Positions 27,269 through 35,722 of a stretch of 64,000 bases of DNA are shown piece after piece (position 1 is the first letter of the stretch; the number at the start of each line of letters is the position of its first letter). Position numbers and translations under genes: made by a program. Under the pieces are notes generated by a model. That model did no database searches and was not told the DNA's origin. It was given only the letters and a program-made list of their open reading frames with translations. Source of the stretch: JANYLB01 sp963837715 (GTDB lineage: Bacteria > Actinomycetota > Acidimicrobiia > IMCC26256 > JANYLB01); the NCBI GenBank assembly GCA_963837715.1, contig CAWIOF010000002.1, forward strand, positions 1,426,001-1,490,000. The letters run 5' to 3'.

Positions 27269-27274
27269 TATTCT
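27269..27274 (+). promoter_or_regulatory. -10 element of the DUF1800-DUF1501 operon
   Basis: TATTCT, close to consensus; a TTGCGT at 27244-27249 is a loose -35 (19-base spacer). Predicted start of transcription near 27281, leaving a leader of about 120 bases. The rest of the gene-free stretch 27075-27268 shows only a TCCGC-AATC-GCGGA inverted repeat (27131-27144) and the hairpin listed separately. Confidence 0.5.
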
Positions 27275-27280
27275 GAGAAC

Positions 27281-27372
27281 AGATTCACCGGCCTCCGAGG
27301 AACGGAAACCGTCGGTGAAATGACGTGCGGCGGTAAAGGTCAGCCCCGCAGTCAGCCGATACCCGGTGTGCA
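27281..27372 (+). promoter_or_regulatory. Structured leader RNA, possible riboswitch
   Basis: An outer stem CACCGG (27286-27291)/CCGGTG (27363-27368) closes a multibranch fold with hairpins CCT/AGG (27292-27300), CGTC/GACG (27310-27325, loop GGTGAAAT) and TGCGG/CCGCA (27326-27350). An alternative TTCACCG/CGGTGAA pairing (27284-27290/27313-27319) would compete with the outer stem. GGAAACC, GTGAAAT, GCGGTAA and AGTCAG..GATACC resemble cobalamin riboswitch core pieces in the right order. The P5/P6 region is shorter than normal, and partial likeness to c-di-GMP-I elements also exists. The family is therefore open. Confidence 0.4.
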
Positions 27373-27400
27373 GGAGCCGAGCCAGGGAGGCGATTGACTC

Positions 27401-28810
27401 GTGCCAGCCTTGAACGCACAGGACGCGGCGCATCTTCTACGACGAAGTGGATTCGGTGGAGGCGGAAGCCTCGAAGCCGCAGACCGCGCGGCCATCACCG
27501 GCCTCGAACGCGCCGCCGCCGTCGATCTCATCCTCAGCACCGCCAACGTCACCACCGACGACCCGGTGCGCATGTACGACCCCAACTTCTACGCCGACCC
27601 GGGCAAGCTCGAGGACGCGCAGCTGTGGTGGATCGAACGCATGCGCACGGCACGCGTCGCTGGCCGGACTGCCGCGGCGAAGGCGCCGAGCCCGATTCAA
27701 GAGAAGCTCGCGCTCTTCCTGCACAGCCACTTCGCGTCGGGCCACGAGAAGCTCGGCAGCACTCAGGCGATGTACGAGCAGAACCGAGTGTTCCGCACCC
27801 AGGGTCTCGGGAGCTTCCAGGAGCTCGCTCTCTCGCTCACCACGAAGAAGGACGGCGCCGAGGCGCTGCTCGGGTACCTCGACAACCACACGAACATCGT
27901 CGGGAACCCGAACGAGAACTTCGCCCGTGAGCTCATGGAGCTGTTCACGATGGGGGTGAACAAGTACACCCAGCAGGACGTCGTCGAGTCGGCACGAGCC
28001 TGGACCGGATGGACCCTCGACTGGCCGGTTGACTACAACCCCGTGATGTTCTTCCGCTCCGACAAGCACGATGCCGGCCAGAAGACCTTCATGGGCATCA
28101 CGAGGAACTGGGACGGCCCCGACATCGTGCGCCACCTCTGCACCGGCACCGCGGTCAACCCGGCCACCGGTGAGGCTCCGGCGCTCACGACATCACGCTT
28201 CGTCGCCCGCAAGATCTGGAGCTTCTTCGCGTACCCGAACCCCGATGCCGCGCTCGTCGAGAGCCTCGCCGCGAACTGGCGGGCGAAGGGCCTCGTCGTC
28301 GCGGAGTTGCTGCGTGACATCTTCACCCGCGACGAGTTCTACTCGACCACTGCGAAGCTCGGGCTGGTTCGGGCGCCGATGGAGTTCGTGACCGCGGCCC
28401 TCCGATCAACCGGCCTCAGCGCCCGGACGGCGATCCCCTACAACATCGCCGAGATGGGCCAGGCCCCGTTCTTCCCGCCCGATGTCTCGGGCTGGAAGCA
28501 GAACGCGTACTGGGTCACCACGACGGGGATCTGGGAACGGGCGAGCTACGTCGCCGGACAGATCGCGTGGCGCACCGACCAGCTCAACCCCCCGTTCCTC
28601 GGATCCACGATGACCATGACGGTGCCGAATGCAGTGCAGGCCGCGTTCGACGCGTGCGGGATCGACAGCCCGTCGGCGGCGACGCGCTCGGTGCTCGAGT
28701 CCTGGCTCACCGCGCAACGGGCAACGAACCCGTCCACTGAGTGGACGCACTACCAGGCCATCAACCTCGGCGTCCTCACGATGCTGAGCCCCGACTTCCA
28801 GCTCGCGTAG
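27401..28810 (+). CDS. DUF1800 family protein
   Basis: 469 residues from GTG 27401, with AGGGAGG ten bases upstream. It opens with AAHLLRRSGFGGG, a family hallmark, and contains FLHSHFASGHEKLGSTQAM, ENFARELMELFTMGVNKYTQ, TFMGITRNWDGPDIVRHL and the late FFPPDVSGWKQNAYWV block. There is no signal peptide or Cys cluster. DUF1800 genes are nearly always paired with a DUF1501 gene, as here. The biochemical role is unknown; the pair is often linked to export or surface polymer handling. It is the first gene behind the structured leader. Confidence 0.9.
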   Translation: MPALNAQDAAHLLRRSGFGGGGSLEAADRAAITGLERAAAVDLILSTANVTTDDPVRMYDPNFYADPGKLEDAQLWWIERMRTARVAGRTAAAKAPSPIQEKLALFLHSHFASGHEKLGSTQAMYEQNRVFRTQGLGSFQELALSLTTKKDGAEALLGYLDNHTNIVGNPNENFARELMELFTMGVNKYTQQDVVESARAWTGWTLDWPVDYNPVMFFRSDKHDAGQKTFMGITRNWDGPDIVRHLCTGTAVNPATGEAPALTTSRFVARKIWSFFAYPNPDAALVESLAANWRAKGLVVAELLRDIFTRDEFYSTTAKLGLVRAPMEFVTAALRSTGLSARTAIPYNIAEMGQAPFFPPDVSGWKQNAYWVTTTGIWERASYVAGQIAWRTDQLNPPFLGSTMTMTVPNAVQAAFDACGIDSPSAATRSVLESWLTAQRATNPSTEWTHYQAINLGVLTMLSPDFQLA

Positions 28811-28824
28811 ACGGAAGGGACGCC

Positions 28825-30418
28825 GTGACCGACAAGGACTACCTCCGCGCTCAACGCGAACTGTGGGAACCGGCCACCGGCCCCAACGGGATGTCGCGCC
28901 GCAAGTTCCTGCAGGCGTTGGGCATCGGGACAGGGGCCGCGCTCGCCGCGCCGTCCATCCTGTCGCGCTTCGAGGCCTTCGCGGCCGATTCGAGCTCGAC
29001 CGACGGGATTCTCGTGCTGGTCATGCTCGACGGTGGCAACGACGGGTTGAACACGCTCGTGCCCTTCAACGACGCCAAGTACCGCTCGCTGCGCCCGTCG
29101 CTGCGGTACAACGCCCCGGGCGGCGCCAGCCGAGCCACGCTGAACATCAACGATGCGAACTTCGGGTTGAACCCGAACCTCCCCAAGCTCGCGGCGCGCT
29201 ACCTGCAGAACAAGGTCGCATTCGTTCGAGGCATCGGGTACAACCCGGCCGACATGAGCCACTTCACCTCGATGGGCTACTGGATGAACGGCTGGAAGGA
29301 CGCACCGCCGCAGCAGTACGCCAACGGCTGGGTGGGTCGCTACATGGACTCCCTCCCCGGTGCGAGCACCAACGCGCTTCTCGGAGCGTGCATCGGTTCC
29401 TCGGTGCCGCTCCACATGATCGGTTCGACGGCCCGGGCAGCCGGCATCCCGCAGGACATCAGCGGCGCGTTCGGCATCAACCGCTCAAAGCCGTACGACG
29501 CGCGGATGTTCGACGCGTTCGCCGTCGTACGGGAACGCCTCGACGGGCAAGGGCCAATGGGCCGACATGATCGGCAAGACGGCGAAGAGCTCGATGTCGG
29601 TCGCGCAGACGGTGCAGCCGGCGTACGCAGGAGCTCTCGGCGACGACGATCTCGTGCAGCAGCTGACACTGACGGCACGCCTCATCAACCTCAACCTCGG
29701 GACCCGGGTCTTCCACACGAAGCTCGGGAGCTTCGACACCCACGGCGACCAGGAGTCGATGCACACGCGCCTCCTGACCTCGCTCGATGCCGGGATCGAG
29801 GCGTTCTTCGCGAACCTCAGCGCGGCGCAGAAACCTCGTGTCACCCTGCTCACGTTCTCGGAGTTCGGCCGTCGGCCCGACGAGGCGAACAACGGCACGG
29901 ACCACGGCGCGGCGGGGCTCGACATCGTCGTCGGCGACAAGGTCAAGGGTGGCCTCTACGGTGAGCAGCCTTCCCTCACCGACCTCGACGCCAACGGCAA
30001 CCTCAAGGCGAGCACCGATTTCCGGGCCGTGTACGCCGAAATGCTCGGATCGTGGCTCGGCGCCGACCCGGTTCCGATCCTCGGCAAGGACTACCCCCGA
30101 CTCGGTCTGTTCACCGGGGCACCGGTCTCCGCTTCGACCACGACGACGCTTCCGCCCGTGGTGACCACCACCACCACCAAGCCGGCCGCCACGACCACCA
30201 CCACCAAGCCGGCCGCCACGACCACCACCACCAAGCCGGCCGCCACGACCACCACGACCAAGCCGGCCGCCACGACCACCACCACCAAGCCGGCTGCCAC
30301 GACCACCACGACCAAGCCGGCTGCCACGACCACGACCATCGCGCAACCGACAACGACACCCGGCACCCTCCCGCGGGTTCGGCGACCCCGTCGCTGGCGC
30401 GGCCGCCGCCCCAGCTGA
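28825..30418 (+). CDS. DUF1501 family protein, Tat-exported, with Thr/Lys-Pro repeat tail (one frameshift)
   Basis: GTG 28825 with GGAAGGGA upstream. A twin-arginine signal (SRRKFLQALGIGTGAALAAP) sits about 23 residues in. The sulfatase-like DUF1501 core has LVMLDGGNDGLNTLVPFND, KVAFVRGIGYNPADMSHF, SFDTHGDQESMH and TFSEFGRRPDEANNGTDHG. The frame breaks near 29550, in GGGCAAGGGCCAATGG, where one G or C is extra (LDGQGQWADMIGKTAKSS repaired). The C-terminus is a flexible linker of six TTTTKPAAT units, then a basic or Pro-rich end whose frame is uncertain. Folded export through Tat is expected, with the linker suggesting cell-wall spanning or attachment. Confidence 0.88.
30164..30334 (+). repeat. 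27-bp tandem repeat coding TTTTKPAAT
   Basis: Six head-to-tail copies of a 27-base unit inside the DUF1501 gene, nearly identical at DNA level with a few CCG/CCT-type silent changes, so it is a recent or homogenised expansion. Copy number may vary between strains or be misassembled. Confidence 0.9.
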
Positions 30419-30452
30419 CCGGCTGTTCGTCCGTCTGACAGACCCACAAGCA

Positions 30453-30468
30453 GCGGCGCCCGCGCCGC
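30453..30468. terminator. Hairpin between convergent genes
   Basis: GCGGCG-CCCG-CGCCGC in the 62-base space between the DUF1501 gene (+) and the CxxC protein gene (-). The flanking sequence on the minus strand also resembles the start of the intergenic repeat seen at 50.3 and 62.1 kb. Confidence 0.45.
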
Positions 30469-30480
30469 GGATTCGAACGA

Positions 30481-30813
30481 TCAGGTCGTCTTGCGGCGGA
30501 GGTTGTGGCCGAAGAAGCCGCCCTTGGGGCGGGCGTGCGCGTGGTAGTGGTCGGGGATGTTGCGCATGTTGTCGTCGACGTAGTGCTCGAACGTGAAGTG
30601 CTCGGTGACCACCGCGGCGAGCTGGGTGTGCATGTGCGCGAGCGTCTCGGGTGGCGGCTCGATCCCATGATCCCGCCACACGACCATCGGAACCGCGCAG
30701 ATCTCGCACTCCGCGATCCAGCAGATGTCGTCTTCGTGGAACCACGGCGTGATCCGCGCCGCCTCGCACAGATCGCAATGAGGCGCGGGCCCTGACGGCT
30801 CAGTGTCGCTCAT
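30481..30813 (-). CDS. Small CxxC protein, unknown function
   Basis: 110 residues from ATG 30813, overlapping the end of trpA by four bases. Two Cys pairs, CDLC and CEIC with a further Cys in DDICW, look like a zinc or iron site. A His-rich second half follows (HMHTQLAAVVTEHF, DHYHAHARPKGGFFGHN). HIT-like proteins have a comparable start (CELC..), but the HxHxHxx signature is not present. It is probably soluble and co-expressed with the trp genes through the trpA overlap. Function unknown. Confidence 0.7.
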   Translation of the reverse strand: MSDTEPSGPAPHCDLCEAARITPWFHEDDICWIAECEICAVPMVVWRDHGIEPPPETLAHMHTQLAAVVTEHFTFEHYVDDNMRNIPDHYHAHARPKGGFFGHNLRRKTT

Positions 30814-31613
30814 GGTGTGGTGCTCGCAGCGTGCTCCGCGTCCTGTGCGTCGAGCGCGGCGCGCAGCTCGGCCACGAAGGTCGCCGCGGCCTCGGGTCCA
30901 CCGCCCTGGAGGAGGCGCCGGACCAGCGCGCTCCCGACGATCACGCCGTCGGCGGTCTCGGCGGCTTCACACGCCTGTTCCGGAGTGGAGATCCCGACGC
31001 CGAGCAACACCGGCTTGTCGGTCACGGCCTTGCACCGACGCCCCATGTCGCCCGCCTGGGTCGCCAGGGCGCGGCGCTCACCCGTCACACCCATGAGGGC
31101 GACGCCGTAGACGAAGCCGTGCGACCGTTCGCAGATGGCCCGAAGGCGGGTCTCGGTGGTCGTCGGCGCCGCGAGCAGCACCGTCTCGACACCGCTCGCA
31201 TCGGCCACGTCGCCCCATCCGTTCAGCTCGTCGAGCGGGAGATCGGGCACGATCGCGCCGTCGATCCCCGACCCCGCGAGCGATGACGCGAAGCGTTCGT
31301 GGCCCATGTGCTGGACGGGGTTGTAGTACGTCATGACCACGAGCGGCACCGACACGTCGAGGGCGGCGGCCTCCGCGATGATCGTGGCCGGGGTCGCGCC
31401 GAGTTCGAGCGCGCGTTGGGAGGCCTCCTGGATGGTGGCTCCGTCCATCACCGGATCCGAGAACGGGATGCCGATCTCGATCGCGTCGGCACCGGCCGAC
31501 GCGACCGCGCGGACGACATCGAGCCATCCGCCGCCGAGCCCACCGGTGACGTAGGGGACGAGCAGGGTGTGCCCTTCGGCCCGACGGGTCCGGAGGTGCG
31601 ACTCGAGGTTCAC
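30810..31613 (-). CDS. trpA: Tryptophan synthase alpha subunit
   Basis: 267 residues from GTG 31613, overlapping the trpB stop. It has the TIM-barrel signature IEIGIPFSDPVMDGATIQ with the catalytic Asp region and the VPDLPLDE loop; GVGISTPEQA binds the phosphate. It cleaves indole-3-glycerol phosphate to indole, passed to TrpB. It is the last trp gene of the run. Confidence 0.96.
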   Translation of the reverse strand: MNLESHLRTRRAEGHTLLVPYVTGGLGGGWLDVVRAVASAGADAIEIGIPFSDPVMDGATIQEASQRALELGATPATIIAEAAALDVSVPLVVMTYYNPVQHMGHERFASSLAGSGIDGAIVPDLPLDELNGWGDVADASGVETVLLAAPTTTETRLRAICERSHGFVYGVALMGVTGERRALATQAGDMGRRCKAVTDKPVLLGVGISTPEQACEAAETADGVIVGSALVRRLLQGGGPEAAATFVAELRAALDAQDAEHAASTTP

Positions 31614-32848
31614 CCGAGGGTCTCCCCGAGCATCTCCGCAACCTGGTTGGCGTCCTTGTCGCCGCGGCCGGAGAGCGTCACGAGCACCGTCGACCCCGAC
31701 GGCACCGCGCGACCGGCCTCGCGGGCGAGCCAACCGATCGCATGCGCCGGTTCGAGGGCCGGGACGATCCCCTCCGTCTCGGCGAGGAGTTGGAACCCGG
31801 CGAGCGCTTCGTCGTCGGTGGCGAACACGTACTCGGCCCGACCGTCGGCCGCGAGTTGCGCGTGCTCGGGGCCGACCCCCGGGTAGTCGAGGCCCGCGCT
31901 GAGCGAGTGCGCCTCGAGGATCTGGCCGTCTTCGTCTTGGAGGAAGAGCGAGCGAGCACCGTGCAGCACTCCGGGCACCCCCCGACTCACCGAGGCGCCG
32001 TGTTGCCCCGACTCGAGTCCGTGACCGCCGGCTTCGACACCGATGAGCCGGGCCGACGTGTCGAGGAACCCGGCGAACGTACCGATCGCGTTGGAGCCAC
32101 CGCCGACACACGCCACGACGAGATCCGGATCCCCGCCGGTCTTCTCCCGGCACTGCTCGCGCGCTTCGTCGCCGACGATGCGTTGGAACTCGCGCACGAT
32201 CCACGGATACGGGTGCGGACCGACGACCGAACCGATGCAGTAGTGGGTGCTCTCGACGCTCGCCACCCAGTCGCGCAGCGCGTCGTTGATCGCATCCTTG
32301 AGAGTGGCGCTCCCCGACGACACCGGGATGACCTCGGCACCGAGCAACTGCATGCGGAACACGTTGAGAGCCTGGCGTTCGACGTCGACCGCACCCATGA
32401 ACACCTGGCAGTCGAGCCCGAACAGCGCCGCCGCGGTTGCGGTCGCGACGCCGTGCTGGCCCGCACCGGTCTCCGCGATGACGCGCTGCTTGCCCATGCG
32501 GCGGGTCAGGAGCGCCTGACCGAACACGTTGTTGATCTTGTGGGAGCCGGTGTGCGTGAGGTCTTCGCGCTTGAGCAGCACCCGCAGGCCGAGCCGTTCG
32601 GAGAGGCGGTGGCACTCGGTGACCGGCGTCGGCCGACCGGCGTAGTCGGTGAGCAGACCGCCGAGCTCGGCCCGGAACTCCGCCGACCCCCACGCGGTGC
32701 GGAACTCGGCTTCCAGCTCCTCGAGTGCTGGCACGAGCGTCTCGGGGACGAAGCGACCACCGAACTCGCCGAAGCGACCGAGGCCGGTCGGCTCGGCGCT
32801 CGGCGCGTCGGGAAGCACCACCGGTTCACCTCGACTCGGCGCCGCCAT
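31610..32848 (-). CDS. trpB: Tryptophan synthase beta subunit (TrpB1 type)
   Basis: 412 residues from ATG 32848, sharing bases with the trpF stop (TAATG). PLP lysine in HTGSHKINNVFGQAL, catalytic Glu in AETGAGQHGVATA, and the glycine-rich phosphate loop CVGGGSNAIG. The N-terminal GGRFVPETLVPALEEL marks the TrpB1 form that pairs with TrpA. Makes Trp from indole and serine. Confidence 0.97.
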   Translation of the reverse strand: MAAPSRGEPVVLPDAPSAEPTGLGRFGEFGGRFVPETLVPALEELEAEFRTAWGSAEFRAELGGLLTDYAGRPTPVTECHRLSERLGLRVLLKREDLTHTGSHKINNVFGQALLTRRMGKQRVIAETGAGQHGVATATAAALFGLDCQVFMGAVDVERQALNVFRMQLLGAEVIPVSSGSATLKDAINDALRDWVASVESTHYCIGSVVGPHPYPWIVREFQRIVGDEAREQCREKTGGDPDLVVACVGGGSNAIGTFAGFLDTSARLIGVEAGGHGLESGQHGASVSRGVPGVLHGARSLFLQDEDGQILEAHSLSAGLDYPGVGPEHAQLAADGRAEYVFATDDEALAGFQLLAETEGIVPALEPAHAIGWLAREAGRAVPSGSTVLVTLSGRGDKDANQVAEMLGETLG

Positions 32849-33525
32849 TACTCGTCGTCCATCCAGTCGTACGGGTGACTGCCGGTGGAGACCGGCGGAC
32901 GGTTCTCGTCGGCCAGCTGGTCGCCCGCGGCACGGGCCGCGTCGATGAACCGCTTGAGCTTCCGTGGGTCCTTGCGGCCCGCACTCGCCTCGACGCCCGT
33001 GCTCACGTCGACACCCCACGGCCGCACCTTCGCGATCGCGTCGGCGACGTTGTCGTGGTTCAGCCCACCCGCGAGCAGGAGACGGATCCCGCCGGGGGCA
33101 CCCTCGGTGAGCGACCAGTCGAAGACACGACCGGATCCGGGCTCGGGGTTGTCGATCAGGACGACATCAGCCGGACCGTTCGCCGCGGTCGAGAGCGTCG
33201 GGTCGCCGGCCGGGAACGCCTGGATCACGAACGGCACCCGCTGGCGGACCCACCGGACCTCGGAGATCGGTTCCCGACCGTGGAGCTGCGCGCCGCGCAG
33301 ACCGGTGGTGTTCACGATCTCGGCGACCCGTTCGGGTCGCTCGTTGCGGAACACCCCGACGGTGACGGTCTCGAGCGGCAGCCGCTTCACGATGTCGGCG
33401 ACCGTCGCGGGCATCACCATGCGTCGGCTTCCCGACGCGAAGACGAAGCCGATCGCGTCGGCGCCGAGGGCGACCGCGAGCAGCGCGTCGTCCTCGTTGG
33501 TGATCCCGCACACCTTGATGAACAT
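32848..33525 (-). CDS. trpF: Phosphoribosylanthranilate isomerase
   Basis: 225 residues from ATG 33525. FIKVCGITNEDDALLAV carries the catalytic Cys, GAQLHGRE and LAGGLNHDNVADA are family blocks, and VDVSTGVEASAGRKDPRKL carries the catalytic Asp and phosphate loop. The tail TGSHPYDWMDDE is unusual. TACGGT nine bases before the start suggests its own promoter between trpB2 and trpF. A dedicated TrpF is uncommon in actinobacteria, which mostly use bifunctional PriA. Confidence 0.95.
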   Translation of the reverse strand: MFIKVCGITNEDDALLAVALGADAIGFVFASGSRRMVMPATVADIVKRLPLETVTVGVFRNERPERVAEIVNTTGLRGAQLHGREPISEVRWVRQRVPFVIQAFPAGDPTLSTAANGPADVVLIDNPEPGSGRVFDWSLTEGAPGGIRLLLAGGLNHDNVADAIAKVRPWGVDVSTGVEASAGRKDPRKLKRFIDAARAAGDQLADENRPPVSTGSHPYDWMDDE

Positions 33526-33534
33526 GGCCCGCCC

Positions 33535-33540
33535 ACCGTA
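33535..33540 (-). promoter_or_regulatory. -10 element for trpF-trpB-trpA
   Basis: TACGGT on the complement, nine bases before ATG 33525, in the 125-base gap after trpB2. Confidence 0.45.
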
Positions 33541-33650
33541 TCGGACCGACCCACCACACTCCGTGATCGTTTCCGGCCGCACACCCTCGTTCTGGTCAGG
33601 TGAGCGGTTGCAGGCCAACCCCGGAGATGACCGGAACGGGGGCTGGGGGG

Positions 33651-34904
33651 TCAGGCGTCGATGAGGCGACCGTGCAGGTAGTCGTCGTAGGCGCTGAGGT
33701 CGAGGAAGCCGTGGCCGCTGTAGTTGAAGAGGATGACCCGTTCCTCGCCCAGCTCCTTGGCCGCGAGCGCCTCGTCGATCACAGCCCGGATCGCGTGGCC
33801 GGTCTCAGGTGCGGGCAGCTTGCCCTCGGTGTTCGCGAACTGCACCGCCGCCTCGAAGGTCTTGCCCTGCGGGTAGGCGATCGCCTCCATCCGACCGGCC
33901 TTCACCAGGTTGGAGATGATCGGCGAGTCGCCGTGGTAGCGCAGACCACCGGCGTGGATCGACGGTGGCACGAAATCGTGGCCGAGGGTGTACATCGGCA
34001 GGAGCGGCGTCATGCCCACGGTGTCGCCGAAGTCGTACTCGAACGTCCCCTCGGTGAGCGTCGGGCAGCTCGACGGTTCGACGGCGACGAGGCGCACGGA
34101 GTCGTCGGCCATGAACGGCAGCGCGATGCCCCCGAGGCTCGATCCACCACCGCAGCACCCCACCACGACATCGGGTCGGGCCTCCCCCGCCATCGCGAGC
34201 TGGTCCTTGGCTTCGAGGCCGATGACGGTCTGGTGCAGGAGCACGTGGTTGAGCACCGACCCGAGCGCGTAGTGGGTGTCGTCGCGCCCGGCGGCATCTC
34301 GCACGGCGTCGCTGATCGCGAGGCCGAGGGATCCCGGATGCTTCGGATCGTCGACGGGGGACGCGACGACCTCGCTCCCCCAGGTCTCCATGAGGATCTT
34401 GCGGTACGGCTTCTGCTCGAAGCTGGCCCGCACCATGTACACCTTGCAGTCGAGGCCGAACTGACGCGACGCGAAGCTCAGCGCGGTCCCCCACTGCCCC
34501 GCTCCGGTCTCCGTCGAGATCCGCTTGATGCCCTCGGCCTGGTTGTAGAAGGCCTGCGGCACCGCGGTGTTGGTCTTGTGCGAACCGGCCGGCGAGACCG
34601 ACTCGTCCTTGTAGTAGATGCGCGCCGGCGTGCCGAGCGCCTGCTCGAGGCGTTCGGCGCGCACGAGTGGGGTCGGCCGCCACAGGCGAAGGATGTCGAT
34701 GACTGCTCCCGGGATGTCGATCCACTGCTCGGGCGACATCTCCTGGGCGATGAGGCCCATCGGGAACAGCGGCGCGAGGTCGTCGGGCCCGACCGGCTCC
34801 CTCGTGGCCGGGTGCAGGGGCGGCTGCAGCGGCTCGGCGAGCGCCGGGAGCGCGTTGAACCACGCCGTCGGGATCTGATCCGACGTGAGGTCGTAGCGGT
34901 TCAT
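33651..34904 (-). CDS. trpB2: Tryptophan synthase beta-like protein (TrpB2 type)
   Basis: 417 residues from ATG 34904, overlapping trpC by four bases. PLP-binding SPAGSHKTNTAVPQAFYN, STETGAGQWGTALSFAS and GCCGGGSSLGGIALPF. The longer N-terminus (WFNALPALAEPLQPPLHP) and RPTPLVRAERLE are typical of the TrpB2 subfamily, which does not bind TrpA tightly and is thought to salvage indole or act on phosphoserine-like substrates in some lineages. It is unusual to find it inside the trp cluster next to the standard trpB. Confidence 0.9.
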   Translation of the reverse strand: MNRYDLTSDQIPTAWFNALPALAEPLQPPLHPATREPVGPDDLAPLFPMGLIAQEMSPEQWIDIPGAVIDILRLWRPTPLVRAERLEQALGTPARIYYKDESVSPAGSHKTNTAVPQAFYNQAEGIKRISTETGAGQWGTALSFASRQFGLDCKVYMVRASFEQKPYRKILMETWGSEVVASPVDDPKHPGSLGLAISDAVRDAAGRDDTHYALGSVLNHVLLHQTVIGLEAKDQLAMAGEARPDVVVGCCGGGSSLGGIALPFMADDSVRLVAVEPSSCPTLTEGTFEYDFGDTVGMTPLLPMYTLGHDFVPPSIHAGGLRYHGDSPIISNLVKAGRMEAIAYPQGKTFEAAVQFANTEGKLPAPETGHAIRAVIDEALAAKELGEERVILFNYSGHGFLDLSAYDDYLHGRLIDA

Positions 34905-35695
34905 CGGGAGCCCTCCTCGTACAGGGAGCGGAGCGTCGAGACCGGGTCCTCCGAGCGGACGAGGTACTCACCCACGAGCACGGCGTCGTAGCCGGCGTCG
35001 TGCATGCGGCGGGCGTCGTCGGGCGATCGGATCGCGCTCTCGGCCACTGCGAGCACGTCGGAGGGGATCTGCGACCGGAGCCGCTCCGCCGTCGTGAGGT
35101 CTTCGGCGAAGGTCCCGAGGTTGCGGCAGTTCACGCCGACGATGCGTGCCCCGGCCGCCAACGCCCGGTCGACCTCGGCGTCGTCGTGGGCCTCGACCAG
35201 TGCCGCGAGACCGAGGTCGGTGGCGAGGACGTGGAGCTCGGCGAGGAGGTCGTCGTCGGGGATCGCGGCCACGATCAACAGGACCGCGTCGGCCCCGATC
35301 GCCCGCGCCTCCCAGATCTGCGACCCGTCGATCACGAAGTCCTTGCGCAAGATCGGGAGCGACACTGCCTCGGAAGCGGCTTGCAGGTCGGCGACGGTGC
35401 CACCGAAGAACGGACCGTCGGTGAGGACCGACAACGCCGCCGCACCACCCGACTCGTAGGCCTTCGCGGTGAGCGCGGGATCGAGGTCGAGCGCGAGATC
35501 ACCCTTCGACGGAGAACGTCGCTTGATCTCGGCGATCACCGTGAGTCGGCCGTCGGCGCGCCGGAGTCCACCGGCGAAGTCGCGGGTCGGTGCGGCCGCG
35601 AGCGCCGCCGTGCGGATCGCCTCGCGCGCCCCGGGCTGGCGCAGCAGCGTGACCTCGTCGAGCTTCGTGCGGAGGATCTGATCAAGCACAGACAT
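34901..35695 (-). CDS. trpC: Indole-3-glycerol phosphate synthase
   Basis: 264 residues from ATG 35695. TIM barrel with VIAEIKRRSPSKGDL (catalytic Lys/Glu), LPILRKDFVIDGSQIWEARA, and IVGVNCRNLGTF with AESAIRSPDDARRM. Closes the indole ring from CdRP. First gene of the trp run; its promoter shares a symmetric -10 with the divergent GH1 gene only 27 bases away. Confidence 0.97.
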   Translation of the reverse strand: MSVLDQILRTKLDEVTLLRQPGAREAIRTAALAAAPTRDFAGGLRRADGRLTVIAEIKRRSPSKGDLALDLDPALTAKAYESGGAAALSVLTDGPFFGGTVADLQAASEAVSLPILRKDFVIDGSQIWEARAIGADAVLLIVAAIPDDDLLAELHVLATDLGLAALVEAHDDAEVDRALAAGARIVGVNCRNLGTFAEDLTTAERLRSQIPSDVLAVAESAIRSPDDARRMHDAGYDAVLVGEYLVRSEDPVSTLRSLYEEGSR

Positions 35696-35704
35696 GAGAA
35701 GAAA

Positions 35705-35714
35705 AGCCTACGCT
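35705..35714. promoter_or_regulatory. Shared bidirectional -10 between trpC and the GH1 gene
   Basis: AGCCTACGCT. The + strand reads TACGCT, eight bases before ATG 35723; the complement reads TAGGCT, nine bases before ATG 35695. The central TA is common to both. Confidence 0.55.
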
Positions 35715-35722
35715 CCCCTGTC

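Noticed and set aside
27071..27397. A 108-residue open frame over the DUF1800 leader
   Set aside because: It has no ribosome binding site, lies across a strong hairpin and the -10, and its sequence has no protein-like pattern.
30164..30334. The 27-base repeats as a CRISPR array
   Set aside because: The units are contiguous without spacers, in frame, and encode one continuous Thr/Lys/Pro linker.
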